NCBI RefSeq assembly: GCF_900110765.1
Contig: NZ_FOEO01000001.1
Span: 372,001 to 436,000 of the forward strand
Direction of reading: 5' to 3'
Source: Pseudomonas sp. NFACC02
GTDB lineage: Bacteria > Pseudomonadota > Gammaproteobacteria > Pseudomonadales > Pseudomonadaceae
Length of the DNA: 64,000 bases
Below, piece after piece: positions 16,335 to 24,923 of the stretch (positions within the stretch are counted from its first letter, which is position 1; every line of letters starts with the position of its first letter). A program made the position numbers and the translations under genes. Under the pieces are notes generated by a model, which was not told where the DNA came from, searched no databases, and saw only the letters and a list, made by a program, of their open reading frames with translations.

Positions 16335-17504
16335 ATGCGCCAGCCGGTGTTTCGCCCATTGCTTTGCCTTGCCCTCGCTGCCTGGTCGTTGTTGACGTTC
16401 GCAGCCGAAGAGCCATTGCAGGTGCGAATCGGTTACCTGGCATACATCCCGGACACGGGTCCGGTCCTCTCCAACGTCATTCCCGAACCCCGGGATGCAG
16501 GGCTGCGCGGCGCGGAACTGGCCATCGTCGACAGCAACAGCACCGGCCGCTTTCTCAAACACAGCTACAGCCTGACAAGTGCCAGCACGGACAGCCCTGA
16601 AGCGCTGCTTGAGCAGGCCAGGGCTCAACACGAACAGGGTGTGCGCCTGTTCGTGGTCAACGCGCCGGTCGATGCCTTGCGCCAGCTCAGTGCCGCGATG
16701 CCGGACAGCCTGCTGTTCAACGCGGGGAGCCCCGACGACAGCCTGCGCAGCACCGCCTGCCTGCACAACGTGCTGCACACGCTGCCCAGCCGCGCGATGC
16801 TGGCCGATGCACTCGCGCAATTTCTCACCGTCCGGCGCTGGACACGCTGGTTGTTGATCGTCGGCCAGACGCCCGACGATCAGGCCTACGCCAGCGCGTT
16901 GCGCCGCGCAGCCAAACGCTTCGGTCACACCATCGTCGCGGAAAAGGCCTTCACCTTCGATAACGATCAGCGACGCAGCGCTCAGGCCGACATGCCGCTG
17001 TTTACCCAGACCGCCGAGTACGACGTGGTGCTGGTGGCGGACGAGCGCGGAGACTTCGGCGAGTACGTGCCCTACCAGACCTGGTACCCGCGTCCGGTGG
17101 CGGGCACCCAGGGCCTGACCCCGACCGGCTGGCACAAGACCGTGGAAACCTACGGTGCCGCGCAGTTGCAGAAACGCTTCGAAGCCGCTGCCGGGCGCTG
17201 GATGAACGATCGGGATTTTGCCGCCTGGATGGCCGTGCGCAGCATCGCCACCGCGGTCACCCGGTTGCGCGCCACGGATGCGATGCAGATTCGCGAACTC
17301 GAACTGGGCGACAACCTGCCGCTCGACGGCTTCAAGGGCAGCAAACTCAGTTATCGGTCATGGAACGGCCAGCTCCGGCAACCGATACCGGTGGTCCAAC
17401 CCCGCGCGCTGGTCACCACCTCGCCGCAGGACGGTTTTCTGCACCCCGGCACCGAACTCGACAGCCTTGGCTATGACAAGCCCGAGGTGACCTGCCCGTT
17501 TTGA
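16335..17504 (+). CDS. pedA1: PQQ-dependent alcohol dehydrogenase system ABC substrate-binding protein (PedA1-like)
   Basis: A 389-residue secreted binding protein with signal peptide (residues 1-24, ends TFAAEE), related to the branched-chain-amino-acid binding fold but specific to PQQ clusters. Start ATG at 16335 has the signal directly after it; the frame is open back to 15690 inside the antisense of pedF and is not real. It heads the rightward operon with a beta-propeller, an ATPase and an ABC-2 permease. In P. putida the homologous pedA1A2BC system is needed for growth at low lanthanum, so lanthanide acquisition is the likely role. Letters are assigned from memory by transcription order. 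Confidence 0.82.
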   Translation: MRQPVFRPLLCLALAAWSLLTFAAEEPLQVRIGYLAYIPDTGPVLSNVIPEPRDAGLRGAELAIVDSNSTGRFLKHSYSLTSASTDSPEALLEQARAQHEQGVRLFVVNAPVDALRQLSAAMPDSLLFNAGSPDDSLRSTACLHNVLHTLPSRAMLADALAQFLTVRRWTRWLLIVGQTPDDQAYASALRRAAKRFGHTIVAEKAFTFDNDQRRSAQADMPLFTQTAEYDVVLVADERGDFGEYVPYQTWYPRPVAGTQGLTPTGWHKTVETYGAAQLQKRFEAAAGRWMNDRDFAAWMAVRSIATAVTRLRATDAMQIRELELGDNLPLDGFKGSKLSYRSWNGQLRQPIPVVQPRALVTTSPQDGFLHPGTELDSLGYDKPEVTCPF

Positions 17505-17570
17505 ACGCCTGACGCGTAGAAGCACTGCTGCAGACCAGACACTTCCAACAACAAGAACAAGGACCGCCCC

Positions 17571-18530
17571 ATGCGCCGCACCCTGATAGCCACTGCCCTG
17601 TTGATCGCTGCGGGGCAAAGCCTGGCCGCCACCGCCTTTGTCTCCAACGAAAAGGACAACAACCTCAGCCTGATCGACATGGACACCTTGCAGGTGACGC
17701 AGACCTTGCCCGTTGGCATGCGACCGCGCGGCCTGCTGCTGTCCCACGACAACAAGCTGCTGTACATCTGCGCGAGCGATTCGGACCGTGTGCAGGTCAT
17801 GGACATCGCCACACACAAAATCATCAAGGAACTGCCCTCCGGCAAAGACCCCGAGCAATTCGCCCTTCATCCCAACAACCGCTGGCTGTACGTCTCCAAC
17901 GAAGACGACTCGCTGGTGACGGTCATCGACACCGAAACCTCGAAGGTGCTGGCGCAGGTGGACGTCGGGGTGGAACCCGAAGGCATGGCGGTGAGCCCCG
18001 ATGGCAAGTGGGCGGTCAACACCAGTGAAACCACCAACATGCTGCACTGGATCGACACCTCGACCCAGACCCTGGCGGACAACACGCTGGTCGATCAACG
18101 CCCGCGCTTCGTCGAGTTCAACAAGGACGGTTCGCAGCTCTGGGCGTCGGCGGAAATTGGCGGCACGGTGAGCGTGATAGACGTGGCCACTCGCAAGATC
18201 CTCAAGACCCTGAGATTCGAGATCAAAGGCGTGCACCCGGACAAGGTGCAGCCGGTGGGCATCAAGATCACCGACGACGGCAAATACGCGTTTGTGGCCC
18301 TGGGGCCTGCGAACCACGTGGCGGTGATCGACGCTAAAACCCTGGACGTCGTCGATTATCTGCTGGTCGGGCGCCGGGTCTGGCAACTGGCGTTCACCCC
18401 GGATCAAAAACAGCTGTTGGCGACCAACGGCGTCAGCGGTGATGTTTCGGTCATCGACGTTGCCAGCCTCAAGGTGCTCAAGTCGGTCAAGGTCGGGCGT
18501 TATCCGTGGGGCGTGGTGGTCGCGCCATGA
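17571..18530 (+). CDS. pedA2: PQQ-dependent catabolism-associated YVTN beta-propeller protein (PedA2-like)
   Basis: A 319-residue periplasmic beta-propeller: signal peptide residues 1-20 (ends LAATAF), then about seven repeats of the YVTN type (for example LPVGMRPRGLLLSHDNKLLYIC and the later VDVGVEPEGMAVSPDGKWAV). The family is restricted to PQQ alcohol oxidation loci. It overlaps the ATPase gene by ATGA. A soluble propeller next to an ABC importer could be a second periplasmic binding or delivery component; that is inference, and the metal or ligand site is not identifiable by eye. Confidence 0.85.
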   Translation: MRRTLIATALLIAAGQSLAATAFVSNEKDNNLSLIDMDTLQVTQTLPVGMRPRGLLLSHDNKLLYICASDSDRVQVMDIATHKIIKELPSGKDPEQFALHPNNRWLYVSNEDDSLVTVIDTETSKVLAQVDVGVEPEGMAVSPDGKWAVNTSETTNMLHWIDTSTQTLADNTLVDQRPRFVEFNKDGSQLWASAEIGGTVSVIDVATRKILKTLRFEIKGVHPDKVQPVGIKITDDGKYAFVALGPANHVAVIDAKTLDVVDYLLVGRRVWQLAFTPDQKQLLATNGVSGDVSVIDVASLKVLKSVKVGRYPWGVVVAP

Positions 18531-19264
18531 GTGCACTGCATGTCGACCAGTTGAGCTTCGCCTACGGCGCACGCGAGGCGTTGCGGCAGGTGTCGTTCAG
18601 CCTGGCGCCCGGTCGTTTCGCGGCCTTGTTGGGCCCGAACGGCGCGGGCAAGTCGACCTTGATCGCGCTGTTGACCCGGCTCTACGACCTGCAGAGAGGC
18701 GAGATCCGGATGGGCGAATTCTCGCTGCGCCAGTCACCTCGCCCGGCCCTCAAACAGCTGGGCGTGGTGTTTCAGCAGAGCACGCTGGATCTGGACCTGA
18801 GCGTTGAGCAGAACTTGCGGTATCACGCCGCGCTGCATGGACTGGCGCGTCGCGAGGTCAACCAGCGGGTTGAACAGGAACTGGCCCGTCAGGGGTTGAG
18901 CGAGCGCCGTCGTGAACGGGTCCGGGAGCTCAATGGCGGGCACCGTCGCCGGGTGGAAATCGCCCGGGCGTTGCTGCACCAACCGCGCCTGTTGTTGCTG
19001 GACGAAGCCAGCGTGGGTCTGGATCCGGGAAGCCGTCTGGCCCTGAACCAGCATGTGCGCAGCCTGTGCCGCGACCAGGGCATCAGCGTGCTCTGGACCA
19101 CCCATTTGCTCGACGAGGTCCACAGCGACGACGACCTGCTGATTCTGCATCAGGGCCGCCTGGTAGCCAGCGGCCAGGCCCGCGATATAAGCGCCGAGCA
19201 TGGGGGTGAACTGGGTACGGCGTTCAACCGCTTGACCACCACCGCCGGAGCGACACCTCGATGA
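18527..19264 (+). CDS. pedB: ABC transporter ATP-binding protein of the PQQ-linked system (PedB-like)
   Basis: A 245-residue ABC ATPase. Walker A is GPNGAGKST (residues 36-44); Walker B is LLLLDEAS followed by VGLD; the switch histidine is in TTHLLDE. The signature is LNGGHRRRVEIARAL, so the usual LSGGQ serine is Asn and the Gln is His, a variation carried by this PQQ-associated subfamily. Start ATG 18527 overlaps the propeller stop; the further upstream GTG-type extension to 18506 is unnecessary. It energises the ABC-2 permease encoded next. Confidence 0.9.
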   Translation: MSALHVDQLSFAYGAREALRQVSFSLAPGRFAALLGPNGAGKSTLIALLTRLYDLQRGEIRMGEFSLRQSPRPALKQLGVVFQQSTLDLDLSVEQNLRYHAALHGLARREVNQRVEQELARQGLSERRRERVRELNGGHRRRVEIARALLHQPRLLLLDEASVGLDPGSRLALNQHVRSLCRDQGISVLWTTHLLDEVHSDDDLLILHQGRLVASGQARDISAEHGGELGTAFNRLTTTAGATPR

Positions 19265-20052
19265 ACGCTTATTGGCACTGTTTCAGCGGGATCGTCCTGC
19301 GTGAATGGCTGCGGTTCGTGCTGCAGCGCACCCGCTTCCTCAGCGCACTGGTGCGGCCATTGCTGTGGCTTTTGGTGTTCGCCGCCGGCTTCCGCGCGGC
19401 GCTGGGCATCGCGATCATCGAACCCTACGACACCTACATTCCGTATGAGGTGTACATCATCCCGGGCCTGGCGTGCATGATCCTGCTGTTCAACGGCATG
19501 CAGGGTTCGCTGTCGATGGTCTACGACCGGGAGATGGGCAGCATGCGCGTGCTGCTGACCAGTCCCCTGCCCCGCACATTCCTGCTGGTGAGCAAACTGC
19601 TGGCAACGTCGCTGATCTCCCTGTTGCAGGTGTATGCGTTTCTGGCCGTCGCGTGGGTGTACGGCGTGCAGCCGCCCGTGTTAGGGCTGCTGGTCGCATT
19701 GCCTGCCTTGCTGCTGGTCGCGTTGATGCTCAGTGCGCTGGGCTTGCTGTTGTCCAATGCCATTCGCCAACTGGAGAACTTCGCCGGCGTGATGAACTTC
19801 GTGATTTTTCCGCTGTTTTTCATGTCGTCGGCGTTGTACCCGCTGTGGAAGATGCGCGAAGCCAGCGAATGGCTGTATTGGCTGTGCGCGGTCAACCCGT
19901 TCAGTCACGCGGTGGAACTGGTGCGTTATGCGTTGTACGAACGGCTGAACCCGTTGGCATTGGCGGTCTGCCTGGTGTTGACCGTACTGTTTGCCTGGCT
20001 GGCCGTGTTGACCTTCAACCCGCAGCACGCGGCGGTGCGCAAGCCGGGCTGA
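19261..20052 (+). CDS. pedC: ABC-2-type permease of the PQQ-linked system (PedC-like)
   Basis: A 263-residue inner-membrane protein with six hydrophobic segments, typical of ABC-2 permeases (FVIFPLFFMSSALYPLWKM near the fifth helix is characteristic). It overlaps the ATPase stop by ATGA. ABC-2 permeases are mostly exporters, yet this operon also encodes a periplasmic binding protein, so direction of transport is an open point. Homologues in P. putida are required for growth at nanomolar lanthanum. Confidence 0.88.
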   Translation: MNAYWHCFSGIVLREWLRFVLQRTRFLSALVRPLLWLLVFAAGFRAALGIAIIEPYDTYIPYEVYIIPGLACMILLFNGMQGSLSMVYDREMGSMRVLLTSPLPRTFLLVSKLLATSLISLLQVYAFLAVAWVYGVQPPVLGLLVALPALLLVALMLSALGLLLSNAIRQLENFAGVMNFVIFPLFFMSSALYPLWKMREASEWLYWLCAVNPFSHAVELVRYALYERLNPLALAVCLVLTVLFAWLAVLTFNPQHAAVRKPG

Positions 20053-20061
20053 ACGACCCCG

Positions 20062-20079
20062 TTAAGACTTTGGTACTGG
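20062..20079 (+). promoter_or_regulatory. Candidate PQQ-regulon motif upstream of the CxxxCW gene
   Basis: TTAAGACTTTGGTACTGG starts 10 bases after the permease stop and 97 bases before the next start. It is the best match to the consensus made from the sites at 11085 and 16243 and implies an independent promoter inside the rightward gene set. Confidence 0.45.
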
Positions 20080-20158
20080 TTTTCCTTTCTATGGTCGCAT
20101 TCACAAAGCAGCGGGACTGGCTTGTAATGCACGCCATAAGAAGAAAGGAACTTTCGCC

Positions 20159-20719
20159 ATGCCCCGCGCCTCATCCTATGCCTGTCTGCTTGCGCTTGTC
20201 CTGGGTTCAGGCCCGTTGGCTCACGCTGCGACCGCTGATGCGCGCGCGCCGCTGTTCAACGCCGACGGTTACCGCATCACGCTGTATCGCAGCCCGACGC
20301 CAGAACGGATCGACGGTGCGCAGATCGTCGGCACCGAACAGCTGCGGGCGCTGCTCGGCCAGCATCCCAAACCTGTGCTGATCGACGTATACCGCAGGCA
20401 GTGGCTGGAAGGTCGCTTCATTGAAGACGAACCCCACACCAACCTCCCCGGCAGTCACTGGCTGGCCAATACCGGTGACGGAGAACTGGCCCCGCGCTGG
20501 ATGGAGTACTTCACCTTCAACCTGCGCACGCTGACCGATGGTCGTCAGGACACGCCGTTGGTGTTCTACTGCCGAGCCGACTGCTGGCTGAGCTGGAACG
20601 CGACAAAACGCGCCAACGCGCTGGGCTACAGTCATCTGTATTGGTATCGCGACGGCCTGGACGCCTGGCTGTCTGCCGGACTGCCCGTGGAACCCGCACA
20701 ACCCGAACCTTTGCGCTAA
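20159..20719 (+). CDS. PQQ-dependent catabolism-associated cysteine-tryptophan motif protein, rhodanese-like
   Basis: A 186-residue exported protein (signal peptide to about residue 23, ends LAHAATA). The fold resembles a rhodanese domain, with the catalytic loop at FYCRADCWLSW: C138 and C142 separated by three residues, then W143. The family is named for this cysteine-tryptophan motif and is found only with PQQ alcohol oxidation genes. A periplasmic redox or sulfur-transfer function is plausible, perhaps with the SoxYZ-like carrier and MBL hydrolase of the same island. An AAGAAAGGAA ribosome site precedes the ATG. Confidence 0.84.
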   Translation: MPRASSYACLLALVLGSGPLAHAATADARAPLFNADGYRITLYRSPTPERIDGAQIVGTEQLRALLGQHPKPVLIDVYRRQWLEGRFIEDEPHTNLPGSHWLANTGDGELAPRWMEYFTFNLRTLTDGRQDTPLVFYCRADCWLSWNATKRANALGYSHLYWYRDGLDAWLSAGLPVEPAQPEPLR

Positions 20720-20750
20720 ACGGCATCGACAATAAAAAAGGTGAAAAACC

Positions 20751-21422
20751 ATGTACAAGATCCTGATCGCCGACGATCACCCGCTGTTTCGGGAAGCCAT
20801 TCATAACGTCATCAGCGACGGTTTCCCTGGCAGTGAAGTCATGGAAACCGAAGACCTGGACAGCGCGCTTGCCCTGACCCGGGAGCATGACGACCTGGAT
20901 TTGATTCTGCTGGACCTGAACATGCCGGGCATGCACGGCCTCAATGGCCTGATCAACCTGCGAAACGAAGCACCGACCATTCCGGTGGTGATCGTGTCCG
21001 CCGAGCAGGACAAGCAGGTGGTGCTGCAGGCAATCACCTATGGCGCCGTGGGTTTTATCACCAAGTCTTCGCCGCGAAAGCAGATGACCGAAGCCATCGA
21101 GCAGATTCTCAATGGCAACGTGTACCTGCCGTCAGACATCATCCGCAGCCAGAAAAGCGCCACCCGCCGCAGCGGCAACGGTAGCGACGCTCCCCACTTC
21201 CCGCCCGAACTGCTCCAGGCGTTGACTCGCAAACAATTGTTGGTACTGGAGCGCATGACCAAAGGCGATTCCAACAAACAGATCGCCTACAGCCTGGCCA
21301 TTGCCGAAACCACGGTGAAGGCACACGTTTCGGCGATCTTGCGCAAACTCAACGTGCATAACCGGGTGCAGGCGATCCTGAGTGCGGGCGACATCGACTT
21401 TGCGGCGTATCTGCGCAGGTAG
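20751..21422 (+). CDS. agmR: LuxR/NarL-family response regulator, AgmR/ErdR-like
   Basis: A 223-residue two-component regulator. Receiver domain 1-120: acidic pair D8-D9, phosphoacceptor D55 ([10 protein letters not shown]), K105 (GFITKSS). LuxR-type helix-turn-helix 155-223, with recognition region [19 protein letters not shown]. It is the AgmR/PedR1/ErdR type that controls PQQ alcohol oxidation and related two-carbon metabolism in Pseudomonas. No sensor kinase with a matching transmitter is adjacent; the ErcS'-like hybrid kinase at 7.9 kb is one candidate. It is the last gene of the PQQ island, 31 bases after the CxxxCW gene. Confidence 0.88.
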   Translation: MYKILIADDHPLFREAIHNVISDGFPGSEVMETEDLDSALALTREHDDLDLILLDLNMPGMHGLNGLINLRNEAPTIPVVIVSAEQDKQVVLQAITYGAVGFITKSSPRKQMTEAIEQILNGNVYLPSDIIRSQKSATRRSGNGSDAPHFPPELLQALTRKQLLVLERMTKGDSNKQIAYSLAIAETTVKAHVSAILRKLNVHNRVQAILSAGDIDFAAYLRR

Positions 21423-21477
21423 CGAAGTCCGGCGTTGTGGGTTCGTGGGTTCGTCGGGTTTGGCATTGGGAGGGTGG

Positions 21478-21964
21478 GCAGATCCATTTTCTCGGGTGGC
21501 GCCGATTCACCTTTCCGCCCCTCCGGCGGGTCACTTTTGAAAAGGCACCAAAAGTACCAAAAGTGCCCAGCTCCTGGTTGGGCCCTCCTTCGTCGGGTGC
21601 CCGCACTCCGACGACGCTCCGTGGGCCCGCGCCGAACGGGCATCCATGCCCTGACGGCGCTCTCGCGGCATCCATGCCGCTCGGCCCACTGCGCGTCGTC
21701 TGCGTTTGGCCTGCACCCAAGTCGCGATTTGCGGTGTCTGGACTGTCGCATACGAGAGCAACTCGGGCTGGAGCTAACACTCCGCGCTTTCTTGGTTCGT
21801 GCATCCATTTCCCGTACACCACTCTCTCTTGTAGGAGCGTGGCTTGTCCCGCGATCTGGCGCGCAGCGGCAGCAAAATCAGACGACCCGGTTGTATCAGG
21901 CACTCCGCATGCACCGGTTTTGCTGCCGGTTCCCGGCAGATCGCGGGACAAGGTGGAGCGCCAC
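21478..21964 (+). repeat. Direct repeat copy 1 of a ~0.45-0.49 kb non-coding element
   Basis: Starts near GATCCATTTTCTCGGGTGGC. It contains the CCGCCCCTCCGGCGGGTCAC/GTGGGCCC block shared with 7781-7903, then a REPIN-like pair beginning TTGTAGGAGCGTGGCTTGTC and closing with CGGCAGATCGCGGGACAAGG. Copy 2 begins 661 bases downstream. Copy 1 has an extra ~33 bases around 21770-21815. Short open frames across it are by-products of the repeat, not genes. Confidence 0.88.
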
Positions 21965-22007
21965 TCCGGCGGCTACAACAGTCGCGGGTGGGGTGCAGAC
22001 GATTCAG

Positions 22008-22111
22008 GATCGTTCCCACGCTCTGCGTGGGAATGGCTGCCAGGACGCTCCGCGTCCACGTTGACGCAGAGCGTCAGTCGCTGCTTTACCACGCGGAGCG
22101 TGGGAACGATC
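22008..22111. repeat. Inverted-repeat element between the two direct repeats
   Basis: Arms GATCGTTCCCACGCTCTGCG and the near-complement CGCGGAGCGTGGGAACGATC enclose about 60 bases that also pair internally (GACGCTCCGCGTC and GACGCAGAGCGTC). Large palindromes of this form are common between Pseudomonas genes. Confidence 0.75.
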
Positions 22112-22138
22112 AAAATGGGTATGGCGTTGGGATTGTGA

Positions 22139-22590
22139 GCAGATCCATTATCTCGGGTGGCGCCGACTCACCTTTCCGCCCCTCCGGCGGGTCACTTTTG
22201 AAAAGGCACCAAAAGTAACCAAAAGTGCCCAGCTCCTGGTTTGGCCCTCCTGCGTCGGGTACCCGCACTCCGACGACGCTCCGTGGGCCCGCGCCGAACG
22301 GGCATCCATGCCCTGACGGCGCTCTCGCGGCATCCCTGCCGCTCGACCCACTGCGCGTCGTCTGCGTTTGGCCTGCACCCAAGTCGCGATTTGTGGTGTC
22401 TGGACTATCGCATACGAGAACAACTCGGACCGAAAAAAACCGTACACCACTCTCTCTTGTAGGAGCGTGGCTTGTCCCGCGATCTGGCGCGCAGCGGCAG
22501 CAAAATCAGACGACCCGGTTGTATCAGGCACTCCGCATGCACCGGTCTTGCTGCCAGTTCCCGGCAGTTCGCGGGCAAGGTGGAAAGCCA
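22139..22590 (+). repeat. Direct repeat copy 2 of the ~0.45-0.49 kb non-coding element
   Basis: Near-identical to 21478-21964 in the same orientation, except for a ~33-base deletion at about 22430 where copy 1 has extra sequence, and scattered substitutions. It ends with a degenerate GGCAGTTCGCGGGCAAGG arm. The pair plus the palindrome between them fill the ~1.2 kb gap after agmR. Confidence 0.88.
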
Positions 22591-22646
22591 CCCCGGTCGC
22601 TCCTACGCCCGACGGGCAGAAGCGGTGTTTCGATAAGCCCAGCGCA

Positions 22647-23468
22647 TCAGCCCTTGATGAACCCCAACAGGATCTTGTTGATCTCTTCCGGCTGCACGTT
22701 GCACATGCCGTGAGAACCGCCTTTCACCACGTGCAGGGTCGAGCCTTTCACCAGTTCGTGGCTTTTGTAGCCTGATGCGACGATCGGGACGATCTGGTCG
22801 TCGTCGCCGTGCAGGATCAGGGTCGGGACGTCGATCTTTTTCAGGTCTTCGGTGAAGTCGGTCTCGGAGAACGCCTTGATGCAGTCGAACTCGCCCTTGA
22901 CGCTGCCGAGCATGCCGATCGACCAGAACGAATCGATCGCGCCTTGTGAGGTTTTCGCGCCGTCGCGGTTGAAACCGAAGAACGGCACGGCTAGGTCTTT
23001 GAAGAACTGTGAGCGGTCGGCGGTGAAGCCGGCGCGGATGCCGTCGAATACGTCCATCGGCAGGCCTTCGGGGTTGGCCGCGGTTTTCAGCATGATCGGT
23101 GGAACCGCACCGATCAGCACGGCCTTGGCCACACGCGAAGTGCCGTGACGGCCGATGTACCGCGCCACTTCACCGCCACCGGTCGAGTGGCCGATCATGA
23201 TCGCGTCTTTCAGGTCCAGTGCCTCGAACAGTTGCGCGAGGTCATCGGCGTAGGTGTCCATGTCGTTGCCGTCCCAGGTCTGCCCTGAACGCCCATGGCC
23301 GCGACGGTCGTGGGCAATGACGCGGTAACCGTTCTGGCCGAGAAACAGCATTTGTGCGTCCCAGGCGTCGCCGTCCAGTGGCCAGCCGTGGGAGAACACG
23401 ATGGGCTGGCCGGTGCCCCAATCCTTGTAAAAAAACTCGGTACCGTCTTTCAGGGTCAAGGTAGACAT
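22647..23468 (-). CDS. Alpha/beta hydrolase, non-haem chloroperoxidase-like
   Basis: A 273-residue cytoplasmic alpha/beta hydrolase. The oxyanion region is [13 protein letters not shown], the nucleophile elbow is GHSTGGGE (Ser about residue 95), the acid is in HGDDDQIVP, and the His is in GGSHGM. This is the cofactor-free haloperoxidase/arylesterase subfamily; natural substrate unknown, and perhydrolase activity is common in the family. ATG at 23468 (MSTLTLKDG) is the family start; the frame extends to 23597 without support. It is a single gene between the repeat block and phnP. Confidence 0.87.
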   Translation of the reverse strand: MSTLTLKDGTEFFYKDWGTGQPIVFSHGWPLDGDAWDAQMLFLGQNGYRVIAHDRRGHGRSGQTWDGNDMDTYADDLAQLFEALDLKDAIMIGHSTGGGEVARYIGRHGTSRVAKAVLIGAVPPIMLKTAANPEGLPMDVFDGIRAGFTADRSQFFKDLAVPFFGFNRDGAKTSQGAIDSFWSIGMLGSVKGEFDCIKAFSETDFTEDLKKIDVPTLILHGDDDQIVPIVASGYKSHELVKGSTLHVVKGGSHGMCNVQPEEINKILLGFIKG

Positions 23469-23613
23469 GGGACGCAATCCTCGAGAACTGTGTAGGGAAG
23501 ATTGAGCGTAGTTCGGGTTTGTGAATGTGACTTGAAGGTATGTGCTTGTTTCGAGCATCTTGCAACGCAGAAAATCTCGCTTCTGCCCGGAGGGCATAGG
23601 CGCCTGTCGACAG

Positions 23614-24363
23614 TCAAAGCACCATCCCGTCCCGGCCGACGATCAAATGACCCGGCAGCTCCCGCGCATGCTCGATCAGCCACGCATCCAGCACATGGCC
23701 GACATGAGTCAGCACCGCCTTTTCCGGCTTCAACTCGTCGATGATCTGCAACGCCAGGTTCACATCATTGTGGTTGCGCGGGGCCTGAGGTTGCGGTGGC
23801 ATCGAGCAGTCCAGGACCAGGACGTCCAACCACTGGCGCTGCAAATAGGCCGTCGTCTCGGCGGGCAACCCCACCGTGTCGGTCAGGTACGCCACCCGCC
23901 GGCCATCGCCTTGCAGCAGGTAGCCCAAGGTGGGTTTCGAGTGCAGCAACGGCAAGGCCGTGACGCTGAGCTCGCCGAACAGGCGCGTTTCGAACGCCGA
24001 AAACGGCTGGCTGAAATCCAGAATCCCCGGGTGTTTGTAGAGGTCCGAAAGCCCTTCTGGATCAGCCGGGCCATGCACGGGAATCACCAGACCTTGCCCC
24101 CAGCGCAAATGCAGCAAGCCCTGGGCGTGGTCGGCGTGGTAATGGGTCTGAAGGATGCCGCTGAAGCTACGAGGCGGGAAACGCTCGGTGAGGTCTGGCA
24201 GGCCGCTGTCGATCAACCAGCGTTGCTCGCCGAGCTCGACCAGCGCCGAGCACGGTCGTCGACGCCAACGCAAATCGGCATGAGCCGCCAGACACGCCGG
24301 ACACTGACACCCGTACACCGGCACCTGCCGCGCATCGCCGGTGCCCAGCAAGGTCAGACGCAT
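23614..24363 (-). CDS. phnP: PhnP, phosphoribosyl 1,2-cyclic phosphate phosphodiesterase
   Basis: A 249-residue metallo-beta-lactamase-fold phosphodiesterase that opens 5-phospho-ribose 1,2-cyclic phosphate to ribose 1,5-bisphosphate after C-P bond cleavage. Metal motif [10 protein letters not shown], later ligands in YLTDT and THVGH; the N-terminal structural zinc site is GCQCPAC. It is the last gene of the C-P lyase operon, overlapping phnN by 10 bases. Confidence 0.93.
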   Translation of the reverse strand: MRLTLLGTGDARQVPVYGCQCPACLAAHADLRWRRRPCSALVELGEQRWLIDSGLPDLTERFPPRSFSGILQTHYHADHAQGLLHLRWGQGLVIPVHGPADPEGLSDLYKHPGILDFSQPFSAFETRLFGELSVTALPLLHSKPTLGYLLQGDGRRVAYLTDTVGLPAETTAYLQRQWLDVLVLDCSMPPQPQAPRNHNDVNLALQIIDELKPEKAVLTHVGHVLDAWLIEHARELPGHLIVGRDGMVL

Positions 24364-24923
24364 GCATGCTCCCGGTCGATTCGCTCCAGCAAACGGGCGA
24401 CGGTGTGCTCCAGCGTGCCGGAGTTGTCCAGTTGGATCGCCGACGGAACATTCGCGAGCAGGTCATCGGCGAACTGCGCGTTACGCGTCAAACGCTCTTC
24501 GATCTCGTCCGCCGACTCCCGACCGCGCGCCAGCAAGCGTTGGCGAAGAACCGCCTGATCGACCGACAGCAGCACCACCAGCAGATCCGGATAGCGCTCA
24601 CGGGCCTGCGGCAGATGCCCGCGCGAACCGTTGATCAGCACGTCATGGCCGTCAGCCAGCCATTGATCGATCTCTTGCGGAATCCCGTAGTGCAGACCGT
24701 TGGCAAACCAGGTCAGGGCAAAGGCGCCCTGAGTCTGCAACTGGTTAAACTGCTCGACGCTGACCGCCTGCGCCGCTTCGCCCCTGGCTTCCGCCGAACG
24801 GGTGATGACCCGGCGCACGATCCGGCAGCCGCGTGCGGCCATCGGTTCGCGCGCGGCATCCAGCAGGCTGTCCTTGCCCGAACCGGACGGTCCGATGAGA
24901 TAGATCAACCTGCCTGCCATCAA
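24354..24923 (-). CDS. phnN: PhnN, ribose 1,5-bisphosphate phosphokinase
   Basis: A 189-residue P-loop kinase (guanylate-kinase-like fold) with Walker A GPSGSGKDS at residues 11-19. It phosphorylates ribose 1,5-bisphosphate to PRPP, returning the sugar from phosphonate breakdown to nucleotide metabolism. It overlaps phnM by four bases (ATGA) and phnP by ten. Confidence 0.92.
   Translation of the reverse strand: MMAGRLIYLIGPSGSGKDSLLDAAREPMAARGCRIVRRVITRSAEARGEAAQAVSVEQFNQLQTQGAFALTWFANGLHYGIPQEIDQWLADGHDVLINGSRGHLPQARERYPDLLVVLLSVDQAVLRQRLLARGRESADEIEERLTRNAQFADDLLANVPSAIQLDNSGTLEHTVARLLERIDREHACV

Noticed and set aside
16228..17135. Long upstream extension of the cytochrome c550 frame (to 17135)
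   Set aside because: It is antisense to pedA1; the signal peptide and family start place the gene start at 16154.
21435..22713. Several 70-210 codon frames in the repeat block
   Set aside because: They appear in both copies of a non-coding repeat, on both strands, with Arg/Pro/Ser-rich translations and no start signals.
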